The notes under the pieces were generated by a model, which was not told the origin of the DNA, ran no database searches, and saw nothing but the letters and a program-made list of their open reading frames with translations. Both the position numbers and the translations under genes were made by a program. DNA of 48,022 bases from an uncultured Lachnospiraceae bacterium. Its GTDB lineage: Bacteria; Bacillota; Clostridia; Lachnospirales; Lachnospiraceae. The stretch lies in contig CATOJE010000023.1 of assembly GCA_951800145.1 (NCBI GenBank), forward strand, positions 1 to 48,022, given 5' to 3'. Positions 15,816 through 23,345 of the stretch are shown here, one piece after another; position 1 is the stretch's first letter; the number at the start of each line of letters is the position of its first letter.

Positions 15816-16047
15816 GACTGCGGATAGGTGTTCCACAGCCGCCAGACTGCGGATAAGTGTTCCACAGCCGCCAGACTGCGGATAAGCGTTCCACAGCCGC
15901 CAGACTGCGGATAAGCGTTCCACAGCCGCCAGACTGCGGATAGGTGTTCCACAGCCGTCAGACTGCGGATAGGTGTTCCACAGCCACCAGACTGCGGATA
16001 AATGTTCCACAGCCGTCAGACTGCAGATAAGTGTTCCACAGCCGCCA
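15816..16047. repeat. Eight tandem 29-bp repeats with DnaA-box-like motifs
   Basis: Units begin with GACTGCGGATA at 15816, 15845, 15874, 15903, 15932, 15961, 15990 and 16019 (GACTGCAGATA in the last), exactly 29 bases apart. Each ends GTTCCACAGCCGCCA or a near variant. The complement of GCGGATAA gives TTATCCGCA or close variants, one base from the TTATCCACA DnaA box. TGTTCCACA on the plus strand is a second weak match. There are no spacers, so it is not a CRISPR array. The array lies between the nuclease gene and the tRNA terminator. Confidence 0.92.
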
Positions 16048-16066
16048 GTAATACGCAGGAAAAGAA

Positions 16067-16100
16067 AAAACCGTGGAATCTTTGCTTCTTCCACGGTTTT
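16067..16100 (-). terminator. Terminator of the tRNA-Leu transcript
   Basis: AAAACCGTGGAA pairs with TTCCACGGTTTT around a 10-base loop. On the minus strand a T run follows the stem directly. It lies about 17 bases after the tRNA 3' end. Confidence 0.85.
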
Positions 16101-16116
16101 CGCCCCTGCCAAGGAG

Positions 16117-16199
16117 TGCCGGCTGCGGGACTTGAACCCGCACGATGTTGCCATCAATGGATTTTGAGTCCACCTCGTCTGCCATTCCGACAAGCCGGC
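16117..16199 (-). tRNA. tRNA-Leu (anticodon CAA)
   Basis: The minus strand gives an 83-base tRNA with acceptor arms GCCGGCT and AGCCGGC, discriminator A and no encoded CCA. The T arm GCGGGTTCAAGTCCCGC is canonical. The anticodon stem TGGA/TCCA encloses CTCAAAA, so the anticodon is CAA and the codon is UUG. The long variable arm (TTGATGGCAACATC) is expected of a class II leucine tRNA. It is transcribed alone, from a promoter at 16271-16299 to a terminator at 16067-16100. Confidence 0.96.
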
Positions 16200-16270
16200 T
16201 GACTACTGTATGCAAGATCAGGCCTTCCATCCATGGAAAGCTGCTGCTTCACAGCAAATCGACAAGTAGT

Positions 16271-16299
16271 ATCATAGCATAAAATCACGGCTTTGGCAA
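16271..16299 (-). promoter_or_regulatory. Promoter of tRNA-Leu
   Basis: On the minus strand TTGCCA and TATGAT are separated by exactly 17 bases, about 70 bases upstream of the mature tRNA 5' end. Confidence 0.75.
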
Positions 16300-16306
16300 G
16301 TGTTTT

Positions 16307-16573
16307 TTATCCCCTCACCCGAAACCTTCTCTCCTCCGCCTCCGGGATCACCTCCTGCTCCATCTTCTCGATGGAGATAAACCGATCCTCTGAAAGCCTC
16401 TGGAGCATCCGGTCAATGCTTCCCGGATCCCCCTGGACCTCCATCTCCACTCTCCCATCCCAGAGATTCTCCACCCAGCCGGTCAGGGACAGATCCCTGG
16501 CCAGGAACATGGCTTTATAGCGGAAGCCCACTCCCTGCACCCTGCCTTCAAAATATATATGTTTTCGGATCAT
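16307..16573 (-). CDS. acyP: Acylphosphatase
   Basis: An 88-residue acylphosphatase that hydrolyses carboxyl-phosphate bonds of small acyl phosphates in the cytoplasm. The signature GRVQGVGFRYKA carries the phosphate-binding loop with catalytic Arg18, and WVENLWDGRVEME carries catalytic Asn36. The length is exactly that of the family. It follows the MBOAT gene by 14 bases on the same strand and probably shares its transcript. The link between an acylphosphatase and surface O-acylation is not established and may be only genomic convenience. The window also contains a phosphotransacylase and butyrate kinase that handle acyl phosphates, but they are 24 kb away. Confidence 0.95.
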   Translation of the reverse strand: MIRKHIYFEGRVQGVGFRYKAMFLARDLSLTGWVENLWDGRVEMEVQGDPGSIDRMLQRLSEDRFISIEKMEQEVIPEAEERRFRVRG

Positions 16574-16587
16574 ACCAGGCCTCCTTA

Positions 16588-18015
16588 TTAAAACCGGAAA
16601 TAGATAAATGGATTATAGGTATTATTCACCAGCAGCATAATGGACAGCCACATCACCGCCATATATCCGGCCATTCCCACAAAGGAAATCCTTCCCTGGG
16701 ACGCCAGGCGGATTCCCCTCCACTGCAGCACCCTTTGAAGGATTCCGCTTCCCAGGATCCCAAGCACCGTCAGCAGCCCCACCTTCAGATTCACAAAGCG
16801 CTCTGCCAAAAGCACTGCCTCATGGGGCATAAACAGATAGCGGATATACTCCATCCCATAGGTGAGAGTAGGCGCCCGGAACAGGATCCAGCCGATTAGC
16901 ACCACAAACAGAGTATAGATGTGCTCCGGGATGTTCCATTTGCCCCTTCCCATCCATTTTCCAAGGAAGCACCGCTCTAAAATATTAAAGAATCCGTGGT
17001 AAAGCCCCCACAGGATAAAGGTCCAGCCAGCTCCGTGCCAGATGCCGGTGAGAAAGAAGACGGTAACCAGATTTACATAGGTGCGGACGCTGCCCCTCCG
17101 GTTCCCTCCCAGAGGGATATAGACATACTCCCGGAACCAGCTGGACAGGGATATATGCCATCTCCGCCAGAAGTCCCGGATGGAAACCGCGGTGTAGGGC
17201 AGGTTGAAATTCTCCTGGAAGGTAAAGCCGAACATTTTCCCCAGGCCGATGGCCATATCCGAATAGCCGGAAAAGTCAAAGTAGATCTGCAGCATGTAGA
17301 GAATTGCCGTGATCCAGAGGAGGGGCCGGGATATATCCACCGGCTGATAGTCGAAAACACTGTCCACCACCTGGGCAAAGGTATTGGACAAAATCACCTT
17401 TTTCCCCAGGCCTGTGATAAAACGCTTGATGCCGTAGGAGAAATCCTGGATGGTAACACTCCGCTCCTGAATCTGCTGCTCAATATCATGATATTTCACA
17501 ATAGGCCCCGCGATCAGCTGGGGGAAAAAGGCGATGTAGAGCATCATGTAAAGGAGGTTCTTCTGGGCCCGGTTCTCCCCCCGGTAAACATCCGCCACAT
17601 AGGACAGGGCCTGGAAAGTGTAAAAGGAAATGCCGATGGGCAGGGCTACGGTTTTAACAGACAGCTGAAGGCCTGTATTCCCTGCCAGCTGGTTCCAGAT
17701 CTCCACAAGGAAATTAAAGTATTTAAAGTAGCCCAGAAGCAAAAGATTTGCTGCCACACAGACAGCCATCAAAAGCCCCTTTTTCCTTCCGCTCTCGATG
17801 AAAAGGCCGAAGCTGTAGTTCAGCACCACGGAAAGCAGCATGAGGAAAATGTATTTTGGCTCTCCCCATCCATAGAAAAACAGGCTGAACACCACCAGAA
17901 GGAAATTGCGGATATCCAGGTGCAGCCTGGCCGGCAGGCCGGGCATGGGAAGATAATAGCAGAAAAGAATCACTGGGAAAAGCACCCATAAAAATAAAAT
18001 TGAACTAAATACCAT
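16588..18015 (-). CDS. MBOAT-family membrane O-acyltransferase (AlgI/DltB-like)
   Basis: A 475-residue polytopic membrane protein with about ten hydrophobic segments. The MBOAT signatures are FWRRWHISLSSWFREYVYIPLGG and, further on, GIWHGAGWTFILWGLYHG with the conserved catalytic-type His. YFDFSGYSDMAIGLGKMFGF is also characteristic. AlgI-type proteins move acyl groups across the membrane to a partner that acylates extracellular polysaccharide. The partner here is the DHHW/AlgX-like gene directly upstream, 49 bases away. ATG 18015 was preferred, but a GTG at 18027 is equally possible because AAGGAGAGG overlaps both. The acceptor polymer is unknown. Confidence 0.93.
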   Translation of the reverse strand: MVFSSILFLWVLFPVILFCYYLPMPGLPARLHLDIRNFLLVVFSLFFYGWGEPKYIFLMLLSVVLNYSFGLFIESGRKKGLLMAVCVAANLLLLGYFKYFNFLVEIWNQLAGNTGLQLSVKTVALPIGISFYTFQALSYVADVYRGENRAQKNLLYMMLYIAFFPQLIAGPIVKYHDIEQQIQERSVTIQDFSYGIKRFITGLGKKVILSNTFAQVVDSVFDYQPVDISRPLLWITAILYMLQIYFDFSGYSDMAIGLGKMFGFTFQENFNLPYTAVSIRDFWRRWHISLSSWFREYVYIPLGGNRRGSVRTYVNLVTVFFLTGIWHGAGWTFILWGLYHGFFNILERCFLGKWMGRGKWNIPEHIYTLFVVLIGWILFRAPTLTYGMEYIRYLFMPHEAVLLAERFVNLKVGLLTVLGILGSGILQRVLQWRGIRLASQGRISFVGMAGYMAVMWLSIMLLVNNTYNPFIYFRF

Positions 18016-18064
18016 GGCGATTGTCACCTCTCCTTTATCCCTGAATGTCCTTCGGAAGCCTCCT

Positions 18065-19168
18065 TCATCCGGATCCCTTAAGGACCTCTGGAATATGCTC
18101 CAGATACCGCTGATTCCGCTCTACATTCAGATACACGAAATCATCCACCGGGTACTCCTCGAACAACTCCGGGGTATAGGCGTCAAAGGTCACAAATATG
18201 GTATTCCGGTACAGCTTGGGCAGGTAAGGCTTTAAGCCGTGAGTAAAGGAATCCCCCAGCACCAGAAGGGTCCGGTCATTGGGCGAGTCAGACTGGAACA
18301 CTTCAAAGCCGATGGTATCATCGGCCTCCACGCTCTCCACCGTAATCTCCGGCAGATATCCCTCGACCGTATAGGTTACATCATCCCCAAATTCATTTAC
18401 CATATTCAGCATTCCCGCCAGGTCTCCGGAGGCGGGCGGCCCCTGGATTAGCTCCACCTCCTCAAGGGGCACTTGGCTGCCCACCAGGGCTTTCCCTATC
18501 TGCTGGCTGGCAATATAAGCGCCCACTGGATTCCAGTGGGTGTCGTACTTATAGTAAACCTGGTAATCATGGGCGTAGCCGGTTAATGAATCCCTCAGAT
18601 CCTCCACTGGAAGCCCTGCCTCCTCCAGCTTGGGAAGCAGGGCCTCCAGGCGGGATTCCTCCCCGTACACCCGGATTTTTTCCGGCATATACTGGCCGTA
18701 GATGGTCTCCTTATTGGGAGCCTGGAAGAGGAAAAACCGGATCCCCTGCCGGTTTATCTCCTGAGAAACCGTCTGGATATCAGCGATGATTTCTTCCCGC
18801 TGGGCAGCGGTGTAGAGATTCACATGCTGATAATCCGCCAGGGCGTCCTCCCCCTCCACCTCCACTGTATAAAAGAGCCAGTTGTCCTTCCCGATGGTAA
18901 CCGGCCCCACCGAGGTGAGGCCGAAGAACCGGGTTTCCAGCTTGGTATTCAGCTTGACAAAGTAATTTTTAAATGGCGCGTGGTCATTAAAATACGCCTC
19001 GAACTCTGCCGGGATGCTGGTAAAGTTCTCCATGGACAGCTCCGGAAATGGAGCCAGCGTCCTGTTTTCATAATTCTCTGTATCAATGTAATCCTTCACC
19101 AGGGGATAAAGCAGGGCTGGCGCTGCCAGGCTCAGGATAAATAGTGTGATAAAGATTTTTTGCTTCAT
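18065..19168 (-). CDS. DHHW/AlgX-like exported O-acetylation protein
   Basis: A 367-residue protein with an N-terminal signal anchor (MKQKIFITLFILSLAAPALLY) and an extracytoplasmic SGNH-like domain. NRTLAPFPELSMENF after the anchor, YDTHWNPVGAYIASQQIG in the middle and LLVLGDSFTHGLKPYLP near the C-terminus are the family elements. GDS provides the nucleophile region and HWN the His motif. These proteins take the acyl group delivered by an MBOAT partner, encoded by the next gene, and place it on a surface polysaccharide. GGGTGG four bases before ATG 19168 decides the start against an in-frame extension to 19237. It starts the three-gene unit with the MBOAT and acylphosphatase genes. Confidence 0.88.
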   Translation of the reverse strand: MKQKIFITLFILSLAAPALLYPLVKDYIDTENYENRTLAPFPELSMENFTSIPAEFEAYFNDHAPFKNYFVKLNTKLETRFFGLTSVGPVTIGKDNWLFYTVEVEGEDALADYQHVNLYTAAQREEIIADIQTVSQEINRQGIRFFLFQAPNKETIYGQYMPEKIRVYGEESRLEALLPKLEEAGLPVEDLRDSLTGYAHDYQVYYKYDTHWNPVGAYIASQQIGKALVGSQVPLEEVELIQGPPASGDLAGMLNMVNEFGDDVTYTVEGYLPEITVESVEADDTIGFEVFQSDSPNDRTLLVLGDSFTHGLKPYLPKLYRNTIFVTFDAYTPELFEEYPVDDFVYLNVERNQRYLEHIPEVLKGSG

Positions 19169-19246
19169 ATTTCCACCCTTATGTGAATGGCAGATGCCAC
19201 TCCGGTTACTGTTTTTGTGTTCCTTCTCACCGGACACATAGGGAAA

Positions 19247-19432
19247 TTATAATTCATTACTATCAGAAATGCAACTATTATTACAAGGGCCGTGGCATCC
19301 GCTGCAGCCCCCGCAGGAGGCGCAGCTTTTTCCGGACTTTTTCGCCCTCCGGATACTTCTCGCTGCCAGAAATACCATCAGGCAGAGAAGCAATGCCGTC
19401 ACAATGGTCCCCAGATTCTGTATCAGCCACAT
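19247..19432 (-). CDS. FeoB-associated Cys-rich membrane protein
   Basis: A 61-residue protein with one hydrophobic helix (LGTIVTALLLCLMVFLAARSI), a basic stop (RRAKKSGK) and a cysteine-rich tail (CASCGGCSGCHGPC). This is the small protein that commonly follows feoB in Firmicutes, and the Cys cluster probably binds iron or a metal centre on the cytoplasmic side. The start is ATG 19432, because AAGGAG lies nine bases before it and the ATG at 19441 overlaps that site. It lies 58 bases after feoB. Its function in iron(II) uptake is inferred from conserved linkage only. Confidence 0.87.
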   Translation of the reverse strand: MWLIQNLGTIVTALLLCLMVFLAARSIRRAKKSGKSCASCGGCSGCHGPCNNSCISDSNEL

Positions 19433-19490
19433 CTGGCTCATCTCCTTTCTGTCATGGATTGCAGTCTGCTGCCCGCAGCGGCAGATTCTA

Positions 19491-21635
19491 TCATACAGGA
19501 TTTTTCACCTGCTGTCCATAGGGGATGGACGCCTTCTTTTTCGCCGGCCGGACAAGCAGATATATAAAGCCTGCTATCAGCGCTGCTGCCGCCACAACCC
19601 CCGGGCCGAAGGCTCCGGTCAGGATAAAGGTTCCCATCTGATAGATGCACAGGGAGACGGCATACGCCAGGGCCGTCTGGTAGCCGATGGCAAACCAGGT
19701 CCATTTCCCATGATTCATCTCCCGCTTGATGGCGCCGATGGCTGCAAAGCAGGGGGCGCAAAGCAGGTTAAAGGTGAGGAAGGAGTAGGCGGCGGCTGCG
19801 CTGTAGCTGCCTGCCAGGGTGCCCCAGATCTCCTGTCCGTCCTCCGCCACCTCTGCAAAGCCGAAGAGGATTCCCAGGGTTCCCACTACATTTTCCTTAG
19901 CCACCAGCCCGGTGATGGCTGCCACCGTCATCCTCCAGTCACCCCAGCCAAGGGGTGTAACGATCCAGGCAAGGAGGGAGCCCAGGCCGGCTAACAGCCC
20001 CTGGCTTAAGTCCTCCACCATGCCAAACCTCCCGTCCACAAAGCCGAAGGAGGAGGTAAACCACACAAAGATGGTGGACAAAAGAATTACGCTCCCCGCC
20101 TTTTTGATAAAGGACCAGCCTCTCTCCCACATGCTGCGGAGCACATTGGTTACCGTGGGCATGTGATAGGCCGGAAGCTCCATCACAAAGGGAGCCGGAT
20201 CTCCGGCAAACATGGCGGTTTTCTTTAAGATGATCCCGGAGCAGATAATGGCTGCGATTCCCACAAAATAGGCGCTGGGGGCCACCCAGGAGGCTCCCTG
20301 GAAAAGAGCGCCTGCAATCAGCGCGATGATGGGAAGCTTTGCCCCGCAGGGGATAAAGGTGGTGGTCATAATGGTCATCTTCCGGTCCCGGTCATTCTCA
20401 ATGGTGCGGGAGGCCATGATCCCCGGAACGCCGCATCCCGTTCCGATGAGCATAGGAATAAAGGATTTCCCGGACAGGCCGAACTTGCGGAAAATCCGAT
20501 CCATAATAAAGGCAATCCTGGCCATGTACCCGCAGGCCTCCAGAAAGGCCAGGAAGAGGAATAGCACCAGCATCTGGGGCACAAATCCCAGAACCGCGCC
20601 CACGCCGGCCACGATCCCGTCCAGAATCAGGCCCTGAAGCCAGTCTGCACAGCCAATCGCTGTGAGTGCGCCCTCGATGGCCGGGGGAAGGATCTCGCCG
20701 AACAGCACATCATTGGTCCAGTCGGTCACAAAAGTGCCCACCGTCGTAACGGAAACATAGTACACCAGCCACATCACAGCCGCGAAAATCGGCAGGGCGA
20801 GAATCCGGTTGGTAACCACCCGGTCGATCCGGTCTGAGATGGTCATCTGGTTCTCCCTGGCCCGGATGCAGCTGTCATGGATGATGGTTGAAATATAGCC
20901 ATACCGTTCATTCGTGATGATGCTCTCCCCGTCGTCCTCCATGGACTCCTCCAGCCCCTGCACCAGGGCTTCCACATCCGGCGCGGATGGCATGGCGCTG
21001 CGGATCCTCTCATCCCGCTCCAGCAGCTTGATTGCGTAAAACCGCTTCTGCTCCGGGGGAATGCTCCCGTCCAAAAGGTCCTCGATGGCCTTCAGGCAGT
21101 CCTCCACCTCCTGGGCGAAATGATGGACCGGAGGATGGGCGCGCCCCTCCTTTGCCGCTGTCACCGCTTTCTCTGCCGCCTGGGCGATCCCGGTGCCCTT
21201 TAAGGCGGAGATCTCCACCACCTCACAGCCTAAGTCCCGGCTCAGATTTTCGATGTGGATCTGATCCCCTCTCTTTTTCACCACATCCATCATATTCACC
21301 GCCATAACCACCGGGATCCCCAGCTCCATCAGCTGGGTGGACAGGTAAAGGTTCCGCTCCAGATTAGTACCGTCCACTATATTTAAGATAGCGTCCGGAC
21401 GCTGGGTAATCAGGTAATCCCTGGCTACCACCTCCTCCAGGGTATAGGGAGATAAGGAATAAATCCCCGGAAGGTCCATAATCACCACATCCTTGTGGCC
21501 TGAGAGCTTCCCTTCCTTTTTCTCCACCGTTACGCCAGGCCAGTTGCCCACAAACTGATTTGAACCGGTTAATGCATTAAACAGGGTGGTTTTCCCGCTG
21601 TTTGGATTTCCGGCTAATGCAATCTTCACTGACAT
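19491..21635 (-). CDS. feoB: Ferrous iron transporter FeoB
   Basis: A 714-residue Fe(II) uptake protein of the inner membrane. The N-terminal G domain has G1 GNPNSGKTT, G3 DLPGIYSLSPY, G4 NMMD and SALKG. A helical GDI-like region follows at about 170-270. The transmembrane part contains two Gate motifs around GTGCGVPGIMASRT and FIPCGAKLPI. The length is usual for Firmicutes. ATG 21635 has AGGAGG eight bases upstream, and a TTG two codons earlier is less well placed. It is preceded by two feoA genes and followed by the Cys-rich protein. A DtxR-type box overlaps a weak -10 (TATACT) at 21691-21709, so it may have its own iron-regulated promoter besides the one before feoA. Confidence 0.97.
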   Translation of the reverse strand: MSVKIALAGNPNSGKTTLFNALTGSNQFVGNWPGVTVEKKEGKLSGHKDVVIMDLPGIYSLSPYTLEEVVARDYLITQRPDAILNIVDGTNLERNLYLSTQLMELGIPVVMAVNMMDVVKKRGDQIHIENLSRDLGCEVVEISALKGTGIAQAAEKAVTAAKEGRAHPPVHHFAQEVEDCLKAIEDLLDGSIPPEQKRFYAIKLLERDERIRSAMPSAPDVEALVQGLEESMEDDGESIITNERYGYISTIIHDSCIRARENQMTISDRIDRVVTNRILALPIFAAVMWLVYYVSVTTVGTFVTDWTNDVLFGEILPPAIEGALTAIGCADWLQGLILDGIVAGVGAVLGFVPQMLVLFLFLAFLEACGYMARIAFIMDRIFRKFGLSGKSFIPMLIGTGCGVPGIMASRTIENDRDRKMTIMTTTFIPCGAKLPIIALIAGALFQGASWVAPSAYFVGIAAIICSGIILKKTAMFAGDPAPFVMELPAYHMPTVTNVLRSMWERGWSFIKKAGSVILLSTIFVWFTSSFGFVDGRFGMVEDLSQGLLAGLGSLLAWIVTPLGWGDWRMTVAAITGLVAKENVVGTLGILFGFAEVAEDGQEIWGTLAGSYSAAAAYSFLTFNLLCAPCFAAIGAIKREMNHGKWTWFAIGYQTALAYAVSLCIYQMGTFILTGAFGPGVVAAAALIAGFIYLLVRPAKKKASIPYGQQVKNPV

Positions 21636-21690
21636 TTCCAATTCCTCCTGCTTTTCATATATCCTGCTTACCGCCGCCCTTTCAGACAGT

Positions 21691-21709
21691 TTCAGTTAGT
21701 ATAACCTAA
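21691..21709 (-). promoter_or_regulatory. DtxR/IdeR-type iron box before feoB
   Basis: On the minus strand the site reads TTAGGTTATACTAACTGAA, close to the DtxR-family consensus TTAGGTTAGCCTAACCTAA. A -10-like TATACT lies inside it. It stands between the second feoA gene and feoB and suggests direct iron-dependent repression of feoB. Confidence 0.6.
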
Positions 21710-21726
21710 CCCCCATACAAAATAAA

Positions 21727-21948
21727 CTACTCTACCTCTACCATCTGTGCGTCCGCCTTGCGCAGGGACAGCTCATAGCCTCTTACCGTCACCTCCACCG
21801 GATCCCCTAAGGGAGCCACCTTCCGGACATACACATCCGTCCCTTTTGTAATGCCCATATCCATGATCCGGCGCCGCACTGCGCCCTCTCCGTGAAGCTT
21901 TACCACCTTCACTGATGTCCTGCAGCCTGCATCCTTTAATGTCTTCAT
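21727..21948 (-). CDS. feoA: FeoA-family protein (feoB-proximal)
   Basis: A 73-residue SH3-fold FeoA protein. LHGEGAVRRRIMDMGITKGTDVYVRKVAPLGDPVEVTVRGYELSLRK is the classical FeoA pattern, including the RRRxMDMG and GDPxEVxxRGYxLSLR elements. It assists FeoB in Fe(II) import from the cytoplasmic side. It is the second of two tandem feoA genes, 14 bases after the first, and lies upstream of feoB with a 91-base gap that holds an iron box. Confidence 0.95.
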   Translation of the reverse strand: MKTLKDAGCRTSVKVVKLHGEGAVRRRIMDMGITKGTDVYVRKVAPLGDPVEVTVRGYELSLRKADAQMVEVE

Positions 21949-21962
21949 AACAGCCTCTCCTT

Positions 21963-22175
21963 TTATATGTAGATTTTATTCGCCATCTCCCGGCTCACAG
22001 CCACCCTGGACTCCTTAATATTCACAATCAGGTTCCCGCTGATCTGGGAAACCACCGTCACAGCCGAGCCGGTCACAAATCCAAGGCTCTCCAGGAACCT
22101 GCGGGTCTCCTCTCTGCCTCCTATCCTTTTAATCTGATTCCTTTCCCCTGTCCTTGCCATAGTCAAAGGCATCAT
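21963..22175 (-). CDS. feoA: FeoA-family protein (promoter-proximal)
   Basis: A second FeoA-domain protein of about 70 residues, with RIGGREETRRFLESLGFVTGSAVTVVSQISGNLIVNIKESRVAVSREMANKI. The LGFxxGxxVxVxxxxxGNLIVxxKxSRxAxxxxxAxxI pattern is the variant FeoA that lacks the GDPxE stretch of its neighbour. Paired FeoA types before feoB are common in clostridia. Two adjacent ATGs follow AGAGGAG. The first (22175) is used, but the second or an upstream GTG cannot be excluded. The gene lies directly under the iron-box promoter at 22225-22257. Confidence 0.9.
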   Translation of the reverse strand: MMPLTMARTGERNQIKRIGGREETRRFLESLGFVTGSAVTVVSQISGNLIVNIKESRVAVSREMANKIYI

Positions 22176-22224
22176 CACCACTCCTCTCCTCTGGTTAGTT
22201 CTGTATAACTCTTACCCAGACAGA

Positions 22225-22257
22225 ATCATACCACACTTTTTAGTTAGTGTCAACTAA
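22225..22257 (-). promoter_or_regulatory. feo operon promoter with overlapping DtxR/IdeR-type operator
   Basis: On the minus strand TTGACA and TATGAT are separated by exactly 17 bases (22253 to 22225), a near-consensus sigma-A promoter. The palindrome TTAGTTGACACTAACTAA (22240-22257) covers the -35 box. Its arms TTAGTT/AACTAA match the DtxR-family pattern, so iron-loaded repressor would block RNA polymerase. Confidence 0.75.
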
Positions 22258-22394
22258 TCTTTTTGGAATTTTAAAACAGGAATTTTTAAAACAGGAATTT
22301 TAAAATTTTGTAAGCTTTTCTTCAAATCTTATCCATTATTTTCTGCTAGTATAAAGATATATTTTTTTGCTTCTGTAAACCTTCCTGCGCCAAA

Positions 22395-22437
22395 TTTTCC
22401 TGCGCCGCTGACGCGGCGCGCCACCGTTGCAGGAAAA
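22395..22437. repeat. GC-rich nested hairpin upstream of the lipoprotein gene (copy 1)
   Basis: An inner stem GCGCCGC/GCGGCGC with loop TGAC (22402-22419) sits inside an outer pair TTTTCCTGC/GCAGGAAAA. A related unit lies just after the lipoprotein gene at 23298-23332, with the same inner stem and loop TGGC. The rest of 22258-22470 is AT-rich and may carry the lipoprotein gene promoter. Confidence 0.65.
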
Positions 22438-22470
22438 CATACCTTTCAAAAAACAAAAGAGGAGAATACT

Positions 22471-23292
22471 ATGACAAACCGCAATATTATCATCGGAGCC
22501 GTCCTGTCTGGCGTGGTGATCCTGGGCGCTGTGGTGGCAGTGGCATGCTCCAGTATGGAAACCCCGGATAAGATCGACCTAACCTCCGCCCACACCACTG
22601 CCGCTGAAACTACAAAAGCCCCAGAGGATGAGACCTCTGAGGCTGAGCCCCAGCCCCCGCAGGAGACTGGCATTACCCTGATTACAGGGGAGAATCTTTC
22701 TTATGAGATTGCCACCTACACGAAGGATACCATTTCCATCCAGTACCCGGTTCTGTCGAATGCAGGCAGCCAGGAGGCGCAGATCAATCAGCTGTTAAAG
22801 GAGAACGCCCTCTCCCTCCTGAAGGCGTATGACACAGAGGGTGGGAATACCTCCATCACTGTCAAATGCCAGGTTCCCACGCTCACCAAAAAGCGGGCCA
22901 CTGCTATCTACACCGGGACCGTCTCCGTAAAGGGCGCAGCCCATCCGGTGAATCTTTTTTACACCAACACAGTGGATCTGAGCGCCTGTAAGGATCTGGG
23001 CCTTAAGGATTTTACCGATCCCTATACCATGGCCGGCTACGTGCTCAGCGATGATGTCCAGTTTGAAGGCATCTCAGGGAGCCAGCTGTCCGCTGTGCTA
23101 GAGGAGCGGAAGCAGATGGAGCTTTCCTACTACACCCAGATCTTTGAGGAGGCTGACTTCCCCTTCGATGCTTCCCAGACCTGGCCCTCCTCCTTCTGCT
23201 ATGAGAAGCAGGGCGAGATCTACTTCTCCATCCCTGTTTCCCACGCTGCAGGAGATTACGCCATCGTGAAATTCATCCCTGAGACAAAGTAA
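22471..23292 (+). CDS. Putative lipoprotein with DUF3298-like domain
   Basis: A 273-residue exported protein. The N-terminus MTNRNIIIGAVLSGVVILGAVVAVACSS carries a hydrophobic signal and a lipobox-like AVAC, so Cys26 may be lipidated. A Thr/Glu/Pro-rich linker runs to about residue 65. The following domain (ISIQYPVLSNAG through VNLFYTNTVDLSACKDLGLKDF to EIYFSIPVSHAAGDYAIVKF) has the DUF4163/DUF3298 arrangement seen in RsiV-like and PdaC-like surface proteins, which bind or process cell-wall polymers or lysozyme. No sigma factor gene is adjacent. It is the only plus-strand gene in this part of the window and is bracketed by two copies of a GC-rich hairpin. Confidence 0.75.
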   Translation: MTNRNIIIGAVLSGVVILGAVVAVACSSMETPDKIDLTSAHTTAAETTKAPEDETSEAEPQPPQETGITLITGENLSYEIATYTKDTISIQYPVLSNAGSQEAQINQLLKENALSLLKAYDTEGGNTSITVKCQVPTLTKKRATAIYTGTVSVKGAAHPVNLFYTNTVDLSACKDLGLKDFTDPYTMAGYVLSDDVQFEGISGSQLSAVLEERKQMELSYYTQIFEEADFPFDASQTWPSSFCYEKQGEIYFSIPVSHAAGDYAIVKFIPETK

Positions 23293-23297
23293 ACCTT

Positions 23298-23332
23298 TAT
23301 GCGCCGCTGGCGCGGCGCACCGCCAGGGCATA
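23298..23332. repeat. GC-rich nested hairpin after the lipoprotein gene (copy 2)
   Basis: TATGC and GCATA enclose the stem GCGCCGC/GCGGCGC with loop TGGC. It follows the lipoprotein stop by five bases and could serve as its terminator, although no T-run follows. It shares consensus GCGCCGCTGRCGCGGCGC with copy 1. Confidence 0.6.
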
Positions 23333-23345
23333 GAAGCCGATATGT

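Noticed and set aside
15816-16047. CRISPR array
   Set aside because: The 29-bp units are head-to-tail with no spacers between them, and no cas gene is near.
15774-16193. 139-residue open frame across the tandem repeats
   Set aside because: It only reads the 29-bp repeats through the tRNA on the other side, and it has no family features.
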